Positions 37,597 through 49,018 of a stretch of DNA of 64,000 bases are shown piece by piece (position 1 is the stretch's first letter; the number at the start of each line of letters is the position of its first letter). The notes beneath the pieces are model-generated. The model was not told the DNA's origin, searched no databases, and saw only the letters and a program-made list of their open reading frames with translations. The stretch lies in contig VJWN01000007.1 of the NCBI GenBank assembly GCA_007644065.1, positions 682,001-746,000 of the forward strand. Reading direction: 5' to 3'. This stretch comes from Margaritispora aquatica (taxonomy: Eukaryota; Ascomycota; Leotiomycetes; Helotiales; Discinellaceae). The translations under genes and the position numbers were made by a program.

Positions 37597-37677
37597 GGCA
37601 CAGAGGCACAGAGGCACAGAGGCACAGAGGCACAGCACAGAGCAAGAAGCACAAGCACAAGCACAAGCACAAGCACA
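37597..37677. repeat. (GGCACAGA)n and (AGCACA)n tandem repeats
   Basis: Two adjacent short tandem arrays, about five 8-bp copies then about five 6-bp copies, separated by roughly 12 bp. Confidence 0.85.
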
Positions 37678-38041
37678 CCACAAGCAAGCAAACAAGCAGC
37701 CCCAAACCAACCCTAGAAAGTCACCAATTCCCTCCCTCCGCCTCAATCCAAACATCCATCTTGGACCCTGGTGGTACGATGTGAGGAACGAACAAACATA
37801 CTTGTTCTCTGATCTCTCGACCGTCTTCTCTGTTTATTCTTCTCACCAGATATACAACATAAATACATAAACATATATATATACCTATATACATACATAC
37901 TCACGCTCGTTGATACACTTGCTTAATACCCCGTACAGTCACGATTTACGATACCCATACCATTTCGTCCCAGTCGAAATCAATCAATCAATCAATCAAT
38001 CAGCGAACATCAATCATACACAATCCATCTCCACCATCATC

Positions 38042-40549
38042 ATGGTCGAAGTCGAAGAGCCCGAGCCTCAATTCACCTCTCTCGCGTCTCGAATCGCAGC
38101 GTTGAATCAGCAAGGTGGGAAAGGAATTGGTCCTCCTTCGCAATCACCATCACAATCGCCTTCGACGACGGGGAAGAGAGCGCCTCCTCCACCTCCACCA
38201 TCGGGGGGAAACCGACCGGCGCTCCCTTCGCGAACCCAGACCATCAATAATCCGCCCATTCATACATATGGCTCATCTGCCAACAAACAAGCAAATAATC
38301 TCCCGACCGGTGCGCGAGGACAGGAACTGCTCCCTCCTCCTCCCGTGGACAGAGACCAGCCGCTTCTGTTGACGAATGGCACACCTCCGTTACCTGCTCG
38401 CAATGGACCACCACCTCTGCCTACGCGAAAGGCATCGCAACCTTCGCCAAACCTGCCACCGCGTAGGGCGTCGACGACGAATAATCAGCTGGCGCGGCGA
38501 GAGTCCAATGCCTCGATTGTGTCGCAAGCTTCGACCATATCCAACATATCGCTGAGCAAGACGTCGACCATTTCCAGCATCCCGGGCCAGAGGAGATTGC
38601 CTCCAGCGCTGAGCGATACGAAGCTCCCCAAATTACCCCCGACCAAGCGAGAGCTCGAGGAGATAGCGAAAGCGACCAAGGAATTGGAGGAGAGGAGAGC
38701 GAAAAAGCTGCAGGATGAGCTTGCGAGGGATAATAGGTTTCCACTGGTGACGACCAAGTCAGCACCAGCTGTGCAGCTGAGAGGACCACCTGTTGTTGAG
38801 AGGGACTTGCCTCAGATGCCTGCGAGACCGAAGGTACCTACGAGACCAAGCACCACATCTCAGGATGAAGCTCCCAGGGTGCCTACAAGACCAGTGGCAG
38901 TTGAAAATCCAACACCAAGAAGACTGCCACCTCCAGCAAGGTCAATACTATCGATGGGATTTGGAAACAAAGCTGAGCCTGTGAAGAACGAGACGCCAGT
39001 TCCTGGACCCAGAACGTTACCGAAGAGGATCTCTGGACCTGCGGTGGTGGAGTTGACGACGGCTGACTTTGATCGGTCCATAAGGGGCAAGTTTGCATTT
39101 GTGAAGTTCTTTGGACCAAAATGCATACTATGCGAACGTCTGGCGCCAGATTGGAAACAACTTGGCGAGGACTTCTCATTTGCATCCGATCGATTGATCA
39201 TTGCGAAAGTCAATATGACCGAGAACCCCGTTTTCCATAACAGGTACGGCATTTCGAGGTATCCAACACTGATGTTTTTCGACGGAGATGGAGAGAGTGG
39301 GGAGTTATATGAGGATGAAAAGGAACTGGATAGCTTGACCAGATATCTGGAACGAAAATCTGGCATCAAGGCATCTGATGCTGCGCTCGTTTCTCAGTCA
39401 AATGGCCCACCGCCCGTGATAAATTTGAGCTCGAAGCCTACATTGTCTCAAGTCAGAGCAGTTCAGACCCGGCCGACAGCTGTTGAACCGCCATCATCTG
39501 GATGTTTGATCTGTCGAGATTTCTCTGGTCCTGATGACGTTGCGGCTCGATACCCACGCCATTCACTACCTCAGAGAGATGCAGCTGGCTATCTGGCGGA
39601 AGTGCTCTGTGGTCCCTTTACCTCATACACAGATAAAGCTCGAGCTATCTTTACTTGGATGCATCACAATATCGCTTATGATGTAGGAGCATTCTTTGGA
39701 AATAGAGTCAAGCATGTTGAACCCAAGGATACCATTGCTTCAGGTCTCGCTGTATGTGGTGGTTACGCAGGTGCATATGCTGCCATTGCCCTGAAAGCTG
39801 GACTTGAATGCATAATGGTCACTGGACACGGTAAAGGATATGGCTACACGGCTATCAAAGCAGGTGAATCATGTCCTCCATCCAACCCTACGGGCCATGC
39901 TTGGAATGCGATTAAGATCGATGGAGGTGAGTGGAAATTGCTTGACCCATGCTGGGGCGCAGGCAATGTTGGCAACCAAGTGTACAACAAGCACTTTACA
40001 GCCTCAGAATTCACCAAATCGAACGAAGACTTTGGCCTCAAGCACTTCCCACAAGACAAAAAGCACTTCTTCCGCAAAGACGGCCGCACACCATCATGGG
40101 AAGAATACTACCTCGGGCCCGCGCGTGCGGAGCCTCTTCAAATCTTCGGCAACGGCGAGGAGCACGGCATCGCAGCCAATTCGTACCAACCGGCCCAGAA
40201 ACACATTACCGTCAACAGTAACGAAACGGTGCGATTTCAGTTCCACAAAATGTGTGAGCACTGGGATTTCGAGCGCAATGGTGCCGGGAAGCCATTCCCT
40301 CTGATCCTGAAGATCTGGGGCTTGGATGGTCGGAACGAGGATTTCGTCGCCTTCGAGGATAATGGGTATTGGTATTGGGCGGATGTGAAAGCGAGGGATC
40401 TGGGCGCGCCAGGCCAGAAGGTCAGCGTGTATAGTGTTGAGACGATCAATGGGAAGTGTGCGAGGGGCGTGAGTAGGAGGGAGTATCTTGGGAAGAAGGG
40501 CAGGGCGGGCTTCTCGTTTGGAGCGTTGTGTGAGTGGGAGCTTGTTTGA
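38042..40549 (+). CDS. Proline-rich protein with thioredoxin-like and transglutaminase-like domains
   Basis: 835 aa in one exon. Start at 38042 (MVEVEEPEPQF) rather than 37910, because the longer frame runs through an ATCA repeat. Residues about 1-330 are Pro-rich with many SH3-ligand-like PxxP stretches (PPPPPPSGG, LPPRRAS) and a short charged helix (KRELEEIAKATKELEERRAK). Residues about 335-445 form a thioredoxin-like domain: ADFDRSIRGKFAFVKFFG, CILC at the CxxC position, and the cis-Pro region YGISRYPTLMFF. Residues about 480-730 are transglutaminase-like, with Cys in GLAVCGGYAG, His in GHAWNAI and Asp in LLDPCWGAG intact. Relatives of the transglutaminase-like part include Cyk3-type cytokinesis proteins, where the fold may be non-crosslinking. 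A cytoskeletal or cell-wall role is inference only. Confidence 0.88.
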   Translation: MVEVEEPEPQFTSLASRIAALNQQGGKGIGPPSQSPSQSPSTTGKRAPPPPPPSGGNRPALPSRTQTINNPPIHTYGSSANKQANNLPTGARGQELLPPPPVDRDQPLLLTNGTPPLPARNGPPPLPTRKASQPSPNLPPRRASTTNNQLARRESNASIVSQASTISNISLSKTSTISSIPGQRRLPPALSDTKLPKLPPTKRELEEIAKATKELEERRAKKLQDELARDNRFPLVTTKSAPAVQLRGPPVVERDLPQMPARPKVPTRPSTTSQDEAPRVPTRPVAVENPTPRRLPPPARSILSMGFGNKAEPVKNETPVPGPRTLPKRISGPAVVELTTADFDRSIRGKFAFVKFFGPKCILCERLAPDWKQLGEDFSFASDRLIIAKVNMTENPVFHNRYGISRYPTLMFFDGDGESGELYEDEKELDSLTRYLERKSGIKASDAALVSQSNGPPPVINLSSKPTLSQVRAVQTRPTAVEPPSSGCLICRDFSGPDDVAARYPRHSLPQRDAAGYLAEVLCGPFTSYTDKARAIFTWMHHNIAYDVGAFFGNRVKHVEPKDTIASGLAVCGGYAGAYAAIALKAGLECIMVTGHGKGYGYTAIKAGESCPPSNPTGHAWNAIKIDGGEWKLLDPCWGAGNVGNQVYNKHFTASEFTKSNEDFGLKHFPQDKKHFFRKDGRTPSWEEYYLGPARAEPLQIFGNGEEHGIAANSYQPAQKHITVNSNETVRFQFHKMCEHWDFERNGAGKPFPLILKIWGLDGRNEDFVAFEDNGYWYWADVKARDLGAPGQKVSVYSVETINGKCARGVSRREYLGKKGRAGFSFGALCEWELV

Positions 40550-41359
40550 GTGGGAGTGTTTTTAGTTGGGCTTGGTGTGATGGAGATGGGGTTGTGGAAG
40601 TGAACGTGGTTGTGGGAAGTGGCTCTCAGTTGATAAAGGCGAAAAGGGTGGCGTTTTGGATTACTGGTTTGATTTGGTGTGAATGGGTTTGGGTTTGGGT
40701 ATGGGTTTGGGTATGGGGTATGGGTTTCGGTGTAGGTGCTAGTGCTGGTGCTGGTGCGCATAAGGGTGTATAGGTTCGATCGATACCATTTCAGAGAAGA
40801 GAGGAGAATATTCAGAGAAGAGAAGAAAAGAGAAGAAAAGAGAAGAAAAGAGAATATGTCCAGATGGTCAATGATACATATATATAAATGACGAGCGTTT
40901 TTGAGCAGAGTGGCAGCTGAACATAAATTTTGGTTCGATTTCATTTCCATTTCATTTCGTTGTTCTTTACGCTCTCTAGCTATGCTTTTCGCTTAACGAT
41001 TCCTGTCCAGTGAACGAGTGGGTGGGTGGGTGGATGAGGGGATGAAGGAGGTGAATAAACAAATGAACCGGCCTGTGAACTCTAAGGGTTGTACGATTAT
41101 ATACAGATATACAGACAGATACAGGTATAAAAGTCTGCTGACTATCTTTCCACATGCCCATTCCCATGCCCATGCCCTCGCTTTAAGTGCTCTACTACTA
41201 CTGCTGGTAGTGGTGGTGGTGGTGGTGGTGATTCTATTCCTTGACGTATATACATATAGACCAGTACACAAACGAAATAAAACCCCGAAGCATATGGATA
41301 TGAAGCCCTTCATTCATACCCCATCTCCGTGGAAGCGGAAGTGTTGATGGAGAGGAGAG

Positions 41360-41400
<41 letters not shown>

Positions 41401-41508
41401 GATGATGTTGAGAGATTGGGCTTTGTATGATATGGTTGGTGGTTGGTGATTGGTGATTGAGATTGAGTTTTGGTTCTTCTGGTTTGGGTGTTGGTATTGG
41501 AATTGGGA
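40550..41508. other. Intergenic between convergent genes, repeat-rich
   Basis: Holds GGGTTTGGGTAT-type repeats (about 40687-40725), AGAAGAAA repeats (about 40812-40852), a GGT run (about 41210-41230) and (CT)n at 41364-41398. No gene seen; it is the shared 3' side of two convergent genes. Confidence 0.5.
41364..41398. repeat. (CT)17 dinucleotide repeat
   Basis: About 17 uninterrupted CT copies, 0.1 kb beyond the amidase stop codon. Confidence 0.9.
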
Positions 41509-43061
41509 TTATGGAGTATCGACAAAGATACTCAGTGGAATGGCGCAGATGACGCCGTAGTGTGGCATGTCCTATGAAGATCGGTTGGTTAGCAAACCTC
41601 ATTCTTGAGATTTCACGCTTGGGTGGGGGGGGGGGGGAGTCAAACGCTGCGTTGAGTTCTCGGGCTCGGCTTAAGAGAATGAAGCGTGATTCTTAAGTCT
41701 CAACTCTCAACCTACCCAACACCACCTACCCGCACCGCTTCCTCCCCAAGCAAAAATTGAAGAAGGGAAAGAAGGATAAAACTCACAACAGCTTGCACAA
41801 CCCTTAAATCCCCCACAACGCTACACAGCATATACGCCTCCTCCCTGCTCAAGCCCCTCTCAGCACACAACCACGCGATGGCGGCCCGCACGGCCTTGCG
41901 GCTCGCTTCGCGCATGTCGGCGTCGATGCCCATGGCTGCGTATTCGCCTTTGGCGAGGCGGTGTACGTTTTGTTGTTGGTATGCTTCTGCTGCTGCTTTG
42001 GAGGAAGTTGAAGTTGAGTTGGTTGGCGAGGCGCTGGTGGGTGAGGGGAAGGAGGGAGTTTGGAAGTGTGGCGTCGTGATGTACGATTTGTTCTTGAGAA
42101 CAGTGAAGCGCAGCGTGGCGCGCATGGGGGTCTCGATTGCGGTGCCGCATACCTCGCCGTCTGAGAGGAAGTGAATGTTAGGTTCGTGTTCAAAATTGTT
42201 TAGGTTGAGGGGTATGTATAGGTTATGCTCAGCGAATAGTGGTGATATCTCGAAATTGAGAGCGAGAGAAGGAGAGGGCCAACTCTAACAAGCGAGAACA
42301 ACCCCAAAACGGAGGAACGGAACAGAAATAAGACTAACCACCCTGAGCCGCATGTCCATCACCACAACTAAAAAGCGCACCCTCCACCTTCACAGGCAGG
42401 AACAACCTCGTCCCCACAGTCAAGTACCTACAATCAACATTCCCACCCGTCTCATACGGGGGGATGGTACTCCACTCGCCCTCCTCCTCCCTCGCAACGC
42501 CCATGACGCCCAAGAACGGCGTGATGGGGACATGGATGCCCTTCTTAAACTCAGCGTAGCCATGTCCATCGTGGAAGTTCGTGGCCAGGTCCCAGATCTT
42601 GAGACATGGGGAGGGAAACTCGTCGCACAAAAGCCCGAACGCGGCACTGGAGGGGAAGATGGCCGTCCAGCCGTAGGAGGCGGGCGTGAGGGCCAGAATG
42701 TCGATTTGTAGGACGTCGCCTGGAAGGGTGGAGTTGATGTACACGGGTCCGGTGGCGGGGTCGGCGAGGGAGAAGTCGAAGGTGGAGATGGTGGCTGTTG
42801 TTGACTGCGGTGAGGTGTGTGTTAGTAAGTGGTAGGGTTTGAAATTGGAGTCTGGGATTGAGCTTGACGTAGAGTCGTGGTAAACAAAAAGCTCACCTCG
42901 GCAGTAAACTGGTTATTCCCTCCATCGACCAAGTCAAATGAGACTTCAGATCCAGACTCGACGGTCAAGACGGGTTTGAGCGAGTTATCCCATTTCAGGT
43001 GCTTGGAGTGGGATGCCACGTGAAATGAGTGGGAGTGGGAGTGGGAGTGGGAGTGTACCAT
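41509..43061 (-). CDS. Acetamidase/formamidase family protein with His-Ser repeat at the N-terminus
   Basis: Metal-dependent amidase of the FmdA/AmdA family, which hydrolyses formamide or acetamide to ammonia and the acid; cytosolic by default. Exons run 43061-42897, 42804-42339, 42160-41787 and 41571-41509, 355 aa. The last intron (215 bp) contains a G13 run; splicing it gives the family-like end QAV|DMPHYGVICAIPLSIF. The third intron boundary gives GDGHAAQG|DGEVCGTAIETPM, the most conserved motif of the family, with metal-ligand histidines. Also seen: VDGGNNQFT, GPVYINSTLPGDVLQIDIL, FLGVMGVA, GGNVDCR and EEAYMLCSVVGDLRV. The N-terminus has an unusual (HS)5 repeat from a GGGAGT-type microsatellite in the coding strand. 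A downstream in-frame start is not available without losing conserved sequence. Confidence 0.87.
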
Positions 43062-43495
43062 TGCGTGTAGTAGTCGCTTAAGTTGTGAAGGGGCGCAGTC
43101 TGTAGATAAGTTTGCTGTGTATGAAAAAGGTATGAGAGATGAGAAAATATACTTGTGAGGTGAGGAAACCGAGTGAGGAGGGTCAAAGATAATGAGAGCT
43201 ACAAGAAGTGGTTCCTGAACTAGAGGTGTTGATCAGTGGGGTAGATTCACGTGATTCCTTTTTTGAGCACTTGCTCTAATGTACAAGGTAACAAACAAAA
43301 AATTGGTCAGGATCAAGTGAGTGTTACTGTTTTCCATCAAATATAAAAGCCAAAGCTTATACTTAAATCGACCAAGAGAGATAGAAAACATACAAGGCAA
43401 CTTCGCCAAGTCCTCAATGTGCTTTGCCAGAATTCACTCAAGTCTCGCTTAGACTGGTGGAGAACAGGTATGCAATTAATCGCAAGATAATCCTA
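43062..43495. other. Intergenic, 0.43 kb
   Basis: Promoter of the amidase gene and 3' side of the membrane-protein gene. No defined element seen. An upstream frame beginning at 43186 is a shadow of the amidase leader. Confidence 0.4.
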
Positions 43496-45572
43496 TCAAG
43501 CTCTATGCGCTGTACGAAAATCATCAGATGACCTACTCCCGATATCAGATCCCCTAGACTCATCGTCGACCTCTCCACTAGGAACAATCAGCCTATCCTC
43601 CTCACCACTAAATTTCGTAGCCAGTAAGCCCAACTCCACGCTCTCACCAGTCAAACGAGGCAGCCCCCAACTCGACTGTTTCTTCACCTTCTCGGGTTCA
43701 CCATCGCCATACATTCCCAACGGCTCAACATCCTCCGTCACAATAGGTTCCACAAACATATTCTCCACGGCCTCGGTAAACCGCCTCCTAATGAAGATCT
43801 GATACCACCAGCCAACATAGCAATTAAACGCCATGAACAGCGTCGCGAAGATGCCCATCCAAATCCAGTACTTGCTCGCCTGGCGCGCGACCTCCGTGTC
43901 GTTGGCGACTTGGATCAGTGGGTTCTTGCGCGCGATGTTGACCCAGTTTTCCGCCCCAGCATAGCACACGCAGTTTTTGTAGACGCCGCTGATTTGCATC
44001 ACTGTGCCGCCGATGGCGGCCATAAGCGAGAAGAACCAGAATGGCGCGGAGAGGAACAGGAAGCGGGGACCGCGCATCCATGGATTGTTGGGACGCATGG
44101 CTTGCAAGGCCGCGAGGAAGGTGGTGAAAAGCTAGGATGAGGGGTTAGTACATAGTTTGATGATTGGGACTGGGTTGAATATGAGTAAGGTAGGCTGCTT
44201 ACCTGACTTCCACCATAGATGATGAAGCTTAAAGACCTGCATGCAATGCCCCTCGGTGGCGTAGCATAAGCGACAAGCCCACCTGCAGCAGGGGGAATGA
44301 CAATCAACAAGAAAGCTGCAGTAAAGATGTAAAGCCAATTTAATATCGAAAAGTACATCAATTTTTGAAAAGCTGCCTTAGTTTGGTCACTTTTCCACGC
44401 CTCAGTGTCTTGAATCCACTTCATCTTATTTGCTCCGCGACCCCAAATTGACACTGGTTGGAATTCAGTCTCGAAGCTCTTAGACCATCCTAACCACTGT
44501 GACAAGGTTCGTGTAGGAGGTGCTCTATGCCCGGCTGCAGTGCGTCTACGGTCCATCGCTTCATGCTTAGAGCCAACGATACCAGAAGAGGTGCTAGGAT
44601 TGTTCGCAGCGAGAAGTGTTCCGCTGACAATAGCCACATGCACGATGATCATCCACTCAATGCCAAAGCCCAAAGATATAGCATTGTCTTGATCACTTGG
44701 ATTGTTGTGCAGATCCATGATTGTATATACAAATGCTCCGAGGTAGAAGAGAACAGGACTTCCAACGGCTCCTCCGAAGCTGGACTGTGCTCCAATGAGA
44801 TTGAGCAGGCGAGATCTACTCTTCTCAGGATCTGCATCTGGTGGATGGAGACTGCGCAGAATCTTGGATTTTGGATCGTCTGGACTTGGGGGTGAGAGGC
44901 GCAGATTTCCTGATGCAAGAGTTGCGAGCAGCTCCCGCTTGATTGACAAGTTTGAGTTGTCCAGATCTTTGACATACTTGACAATGCGAAACTATCCAAT
45001 CATTAGTATTAAATGGACTTAGACAACCAGTTTACACTCACATCAATAACTGCTTCGTATAAACCCCCAATAATCATGTTCCCTGCGCCCACGACCACCA
45101 TTATGATCCATACCACACTATCGATCAGAACAGGAAATAGGACGACAAAGAATCCCACCAGGAACACCATCATCTGGAGAAAGCTATTCTTGATGCGAAA
45201 TTTCGCAATCAGTATTTGGGTGTAATCAATATCGATGACTTTCTCCCTTGGAATACCCATGCTAAAAATGACCGAAGGCAAGAGGAACTGGACAATTGGA
45301 GCGGCCCACTCGCTTGGTTGACTTAATCTAGACCTCCCCATGCCTCCGCATTGCGAGGAACAGAATGCATAGTCGACGTGAAGTTGTAAAGCCGCCGGAA
45401 GATCTTCTTCGAAGGTTTGGCCGCATATCTGGTTTGCTAAAGGGGGTACGTCGCCAAGGAAGCTTTGGGTGTCCTTCGCCAGACGACAACATACATCGGT
45501 GTTGTAAGCAGAACTCGCCTTGCTAGCAAAGGCAACAATCACTAGAAGGTATACGAGATGTTGGGAAATCAT
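43496..45572 (-). CDS. Uncharacterised multi-pass membrane protein
   Basis: 651 aa, no known domain recognised. Exons run 45572-45042, 44991-44203 and 44131-43496, all introns in phase 0 (50 and 71 bp). A signal peptide (MISQHLVYLLVIVAFASKASSA) precedes a Cys-rich extracellular stretch (VCCRLAK, QICGQTF, CSSQCGGMG). About seven to eight hydrophobic helices are visible, including QMMVFLVGFFVVLFPVLI, WLYIFTAAFLLIVI and WIWMGIFATLFMAFNCYV. A short segment FLFLSAPFWFFSLMAAIGG precedes a CVCYAG motif. The C-terminus is cytosolic and Ser/Glu-rich. This layout (signal peptide, Cys module, many helices) occurs in fungal plasma-membrane proteins of unknown role. No transport motif seen. Confidence 0.72.
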
Positions 45573-47186
45573 CCTGGTCGTCTCAGTTGAGCAAATGTCG
45601 AAGTTCTATGTCCCGTAATAAGCATGTCACCTCTTGGCATTAATGCGCTTGGCGGCTTCGAGTGTTATATCACAAACGACGAACATCAAGCCGGAGCGAT
45701 GATTCAAATAAGAAACGGGGTGAGGCTCTGATCGGACGGTGAGACCTGATTTGGGAGACCTTGGCTGATGGGGATGGATGAGAGCAAGGGACGGCACGAC
45801 AAAGTATCCACCCCCATCTCCGCCACAACTACCTCCATACAAGCCCCCCTGGAGCAGTGCAGGAGATAAGAAAGCGACTGTGTCGTGTGATTCCTGATTC
45901 CCCATCATAGTATACTTCATCAAATAGGCTTGCTTGTGAATAGACATGCATGAAGTCAAGCTTTGTGGCTTCTAGGTTGCAGTCTTCTAGAAGGATTGGT
46001 TGTCATCGTTGGTTGTTGGTTGGTGAAATGCAGGTGGGTGGTTCAGCTTTCGAGGCAACATCGTGTCGCATTGTGGCTGAGAGGATGCATCATGAAGCCA
46101 CAGAGTAGGAATCTCCAAGACAAGACACGTCGCTGTGGGTGTGCAGCCATAAACGTCTTTGATAACCCAGCTTCTCGCTGGGCTAAGAACCATAGGATTC
46201 AATTGGCGCTGACCTTGGCAACGCCGAGATATGGCATCATTCCCAGATTCCCTCGGTGAGATGAAAAGGAAAGAGGATATCAAAGACATGAGTCAATGAT
46301 GGTTTTTGCCTTCGCTGTTTGATGGCTGTCTAAATGAGTATCGGGAATCTAGAGTTATGAAAGATGGGGACGTAACTCTTGGAATGATTTGTGTTGGGAT
46401 GAACCGGAGCCCTCCCTCCGACAGTCATTGATTTAATTAATGGTCACATGACTGCATTCCTATAACCTAGGAGGTATGAGACATTTTTTCAATCCTACAT
46501 ATACACAGCATGACCTAAATCAATCAATAAGCCCAGGTACTCGTCGTCGTCCCCAGCATTATGAGTGTTGAATTAGCCGACCATATGAATAAGGTCGTCA
46601 CCACCAACACCAGTAATGTGAGGTTTTTTATCATTATCGCAATAACCATAACGTTTATCTGTAGACTATTAAAGGGGGGCAAAACTCTTAATCGTCTCTA
46701 CAAATCGTACAGAAAAAATAAACAAGTAGCATTTCTAACATCATGTTCACAGAGTTGCTGGTGCTGACCTTATATATAAGGTTGGCTAATTCAACACTTA
46801 CACTTCTGGGGACGACGAGTATACTGAGGACAATCACTCGACTATCCGTAAACTTATATACCTACCCAACTTACATTCAACGCTCCTTTCTCTATCCAGA
46901 CCACCATTTAAGCCATCAGATTAAGTCGAGCTTTTCGATGATTTTAAACCAGGGAGCTTCCCAAGACACAGAGATCAGTGATCGATATTAAGACAAGGTC
47001 ACAGAGTTCACCCGTTTCCCGGCAAGACCGTAGGACTACTCATTCAATAATCAAAACCAAAATTTGTATACAAGAAGCCAATACGTCTATCTACAGTCAC
47101 TTTCCATCCCAACCTCCACAACCATCTTTTCCATTTTACATTCAGCCTCACACCACACTACCCTAATCCCAACCATCTCTGCCCAC
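45573..47186. other. Intergenic, 1.6 kb
   Basis: No confident gene. Plus-strand frames at 46561-46767 and 46743-46991 contain hydrophobic runs but overlap in different phases and do not join by a clear intron. No repeat or RNA gene recognised. Confidence 0.4.
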
Positions 47187-49018
47187 TCAAACAGCCTGGC
47201 ACTGCGAGTAATAGATTGTCGAAAACACACAAGTATATGGCGACACACATGCCACAGGTCCCGTATACGTGGTTGGATCACCACCACACTGTCCATACAG
47301 CGCCGCGAGACTCGTGTTCGTCGACGTGGCAGCCGAGGACGTCTTGGTTGTAAGCGTGCTCGATTTAGCTGTGGATGTTAACGCCTTGGTGCTAGAAGAG
47401 CTGGACTTGACTGACGAACTTGTAGATGAGGCCTTCGTGCTCGTGGAGCTAGTTTTTGTGGTTAAGGTGGTGGATTTCACTGATGAGGTAGTGCTCGAGG
47501 TTTTGGTTGTCGTTGAGCTGACTTTGCTAGAGCTAGATGTCGTGACCGCTTTGGAGGTCGTGGTAGTGACCTTGGTGCTAGATGTGCTTGTTGTTTTCTT
47601 GGTCGTGGTGGTACTGGTGGTCTTCTTGCTGCTAGAAACGATGCTTCCGGCCTCCGAGCATGGGAAATCCAGACTGGTGAGCGAAGCGATGTTGGTGCAG
47701 AAATACTCTGATGAGCCACTGGAGCCAACTAGCGAGGTGCCGACGGCGGTGATGTCGCCACAGATGTCGGAGCAGACCATGGATACGACTTCCTTGCTCT
47801 TGGTTCCAGTGCCGGTGACGGAGATGTAGTGGATATCGTTAATGAGGACCTTTGAGGGGTAGGTTACACAGACGGAGGCGTCGGTTGAGTAGCACTGGTG
47901 CATGTCAGTTTAACTTCTTATTTCAGTGATCAGGAAAATATTTATACCTGATCGATTACGATTGGCAAAGCACAGCCAGAGCACTTGAAGTCTTGGAATG
48001 TCACGTTTTGAACATATCCATTTCCTCCACCAGTTGTAGAAGTGGCTGAGCTGCTTCCTCCCCATGCCTTGATCCGAGCTCCGTTTGAGGTGTTGACCAT
48101 GGTGATGTTCTTCACCATAACATTTTGGATAATATCTTGAGTACCTGCGTACTGTCCGATGGAGCCCATCGAGATACCATGCGAACCTTGGCAGTAAAGG
48201 TTCTCAATCAACACATTGGTGGCGTTTGGCTTCAATGAAACGCAATCATCTCCGTTCACGATGTAGCTGTTAGTGATCTTGACATTGTCGCTGCGGTAAA
48301 TATCCCAGCCATCTGGAAAAGAATTAGTTCAAAAGCTAGCACACCAGCATTGACCACCCACCAGTGTTTTGCGCTTGAGTTCCATCTGACTGAATGGCAC
48401 GGATATTGATGTTGTCGAATGTCACGTTGTTGGATTGGTAGACGAAGTTGTGCCAGAAAGGAGCTTGGGTCATCTTGATGTTTTCAACCACGACATTCTT
48501 TGCCTTGTAGATAGTCCAAGGAATTGGTCCGGTGGTACCATCAGCATACCAGGTGTCTCCTCCACCATTGTAAGAACCACCTCCGTAGATGTGAATTCCT
48601 TGGCCTGTTTATCCGAGTTAGATATCGTTACTAATCATACTCTCGTTACCATGTGCTCACCTCCAATCAACCATGATGTATATGCACTCTGGTACACCAG
48701 TTGGAAACTGCTAGCTTTCCAATATGAAATGCCTAGGATAGTAAGTCTTTGAATCGCTAATTTTGGAAGGAACTTACTTGGATTCAGATTGATGGTACCA
48801 GTCAGCTCGATAGCAACATTATTCAGCGCAGTGGTGTTGAGAAAAGTTGCGATTGTATAAGTGCCCGATAGAACGACAGTTCCACCATTGTTACATGTTG
48901 CCAGCGCAGCCTTGATCGCAGGAGCATCGTCACTGGTACCTCCAGGCACAACACATGTTGCTGAAAGAGCCGAGCTAATTGAGCACGCAAGAACCAGGAG
49001 TTTTCGTAGAGAAGCCAT
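47187..49018 (-). CDS. GH28 exo-polygalacturonase-type pectinase with CBM1
   Basis: Secreted glycoside hydrolase family 28 enzyme, probably releasing galacturonate from pectin chain ends, 542 aa. Exons run 49018-48778, 48732-48661, 48604-48362, 48312-47948 and 47894-47187; introns 45-56 bp. Signal peptide [20 protein letters not shown]. Family motifs complete after splicing: [10 protein letters not shown] (NTD), [10 protein letters not shown] (catalytic DD), [14 protein letters not shown] (the exo-type form of the GHG motif) and ARIKAW (RIK). A Ser/Thr/Lys linker of about 130 residues leads to a C-terminal CBM1 ([28 protein letters not shown]) with the expected cysteines, which would tether it to cellulose. 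CBM1 on GH28 is uncommon. A TATA-like TATATATGG lies about 50 bp upstream. Confidence 0.93.

Larger units (their letters stand above)
36409..38041. other. Intergenic with several microsatellites
   Basis: 1.6 kb between two plus-strand genes. Contains (TCCTC)7 at 37521-37555, (GGCACAGA)n at 37597-37635, (AGCACA)n at 37648-37677 and (ATCA)n at about 37980-38002; the last is probably inside the leader of the next gene. A run of TATATA at 37873-37882 could be a core-promoter element. No gene supported. Confidence 0.55.

Noticed and set aside
40237..40950. 237-codon minus-strand frame with TxTxT repeats
   Set aside because: Overlaps the transglutaminase-like gene and simple repeats; no motif.
46561..46991. 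Two overlapping plus-strand frames with hydrophobic runs
   Set aside because: No intron joins them in phase and no family was recognised; possible membrane-protein remnant but unsupported.
47269..47829. 186-codon plus-strand Val/Leu-rich frame
   Set aside because: Antisense of the Ser/Thr/Lys linker of the GH28 gene.
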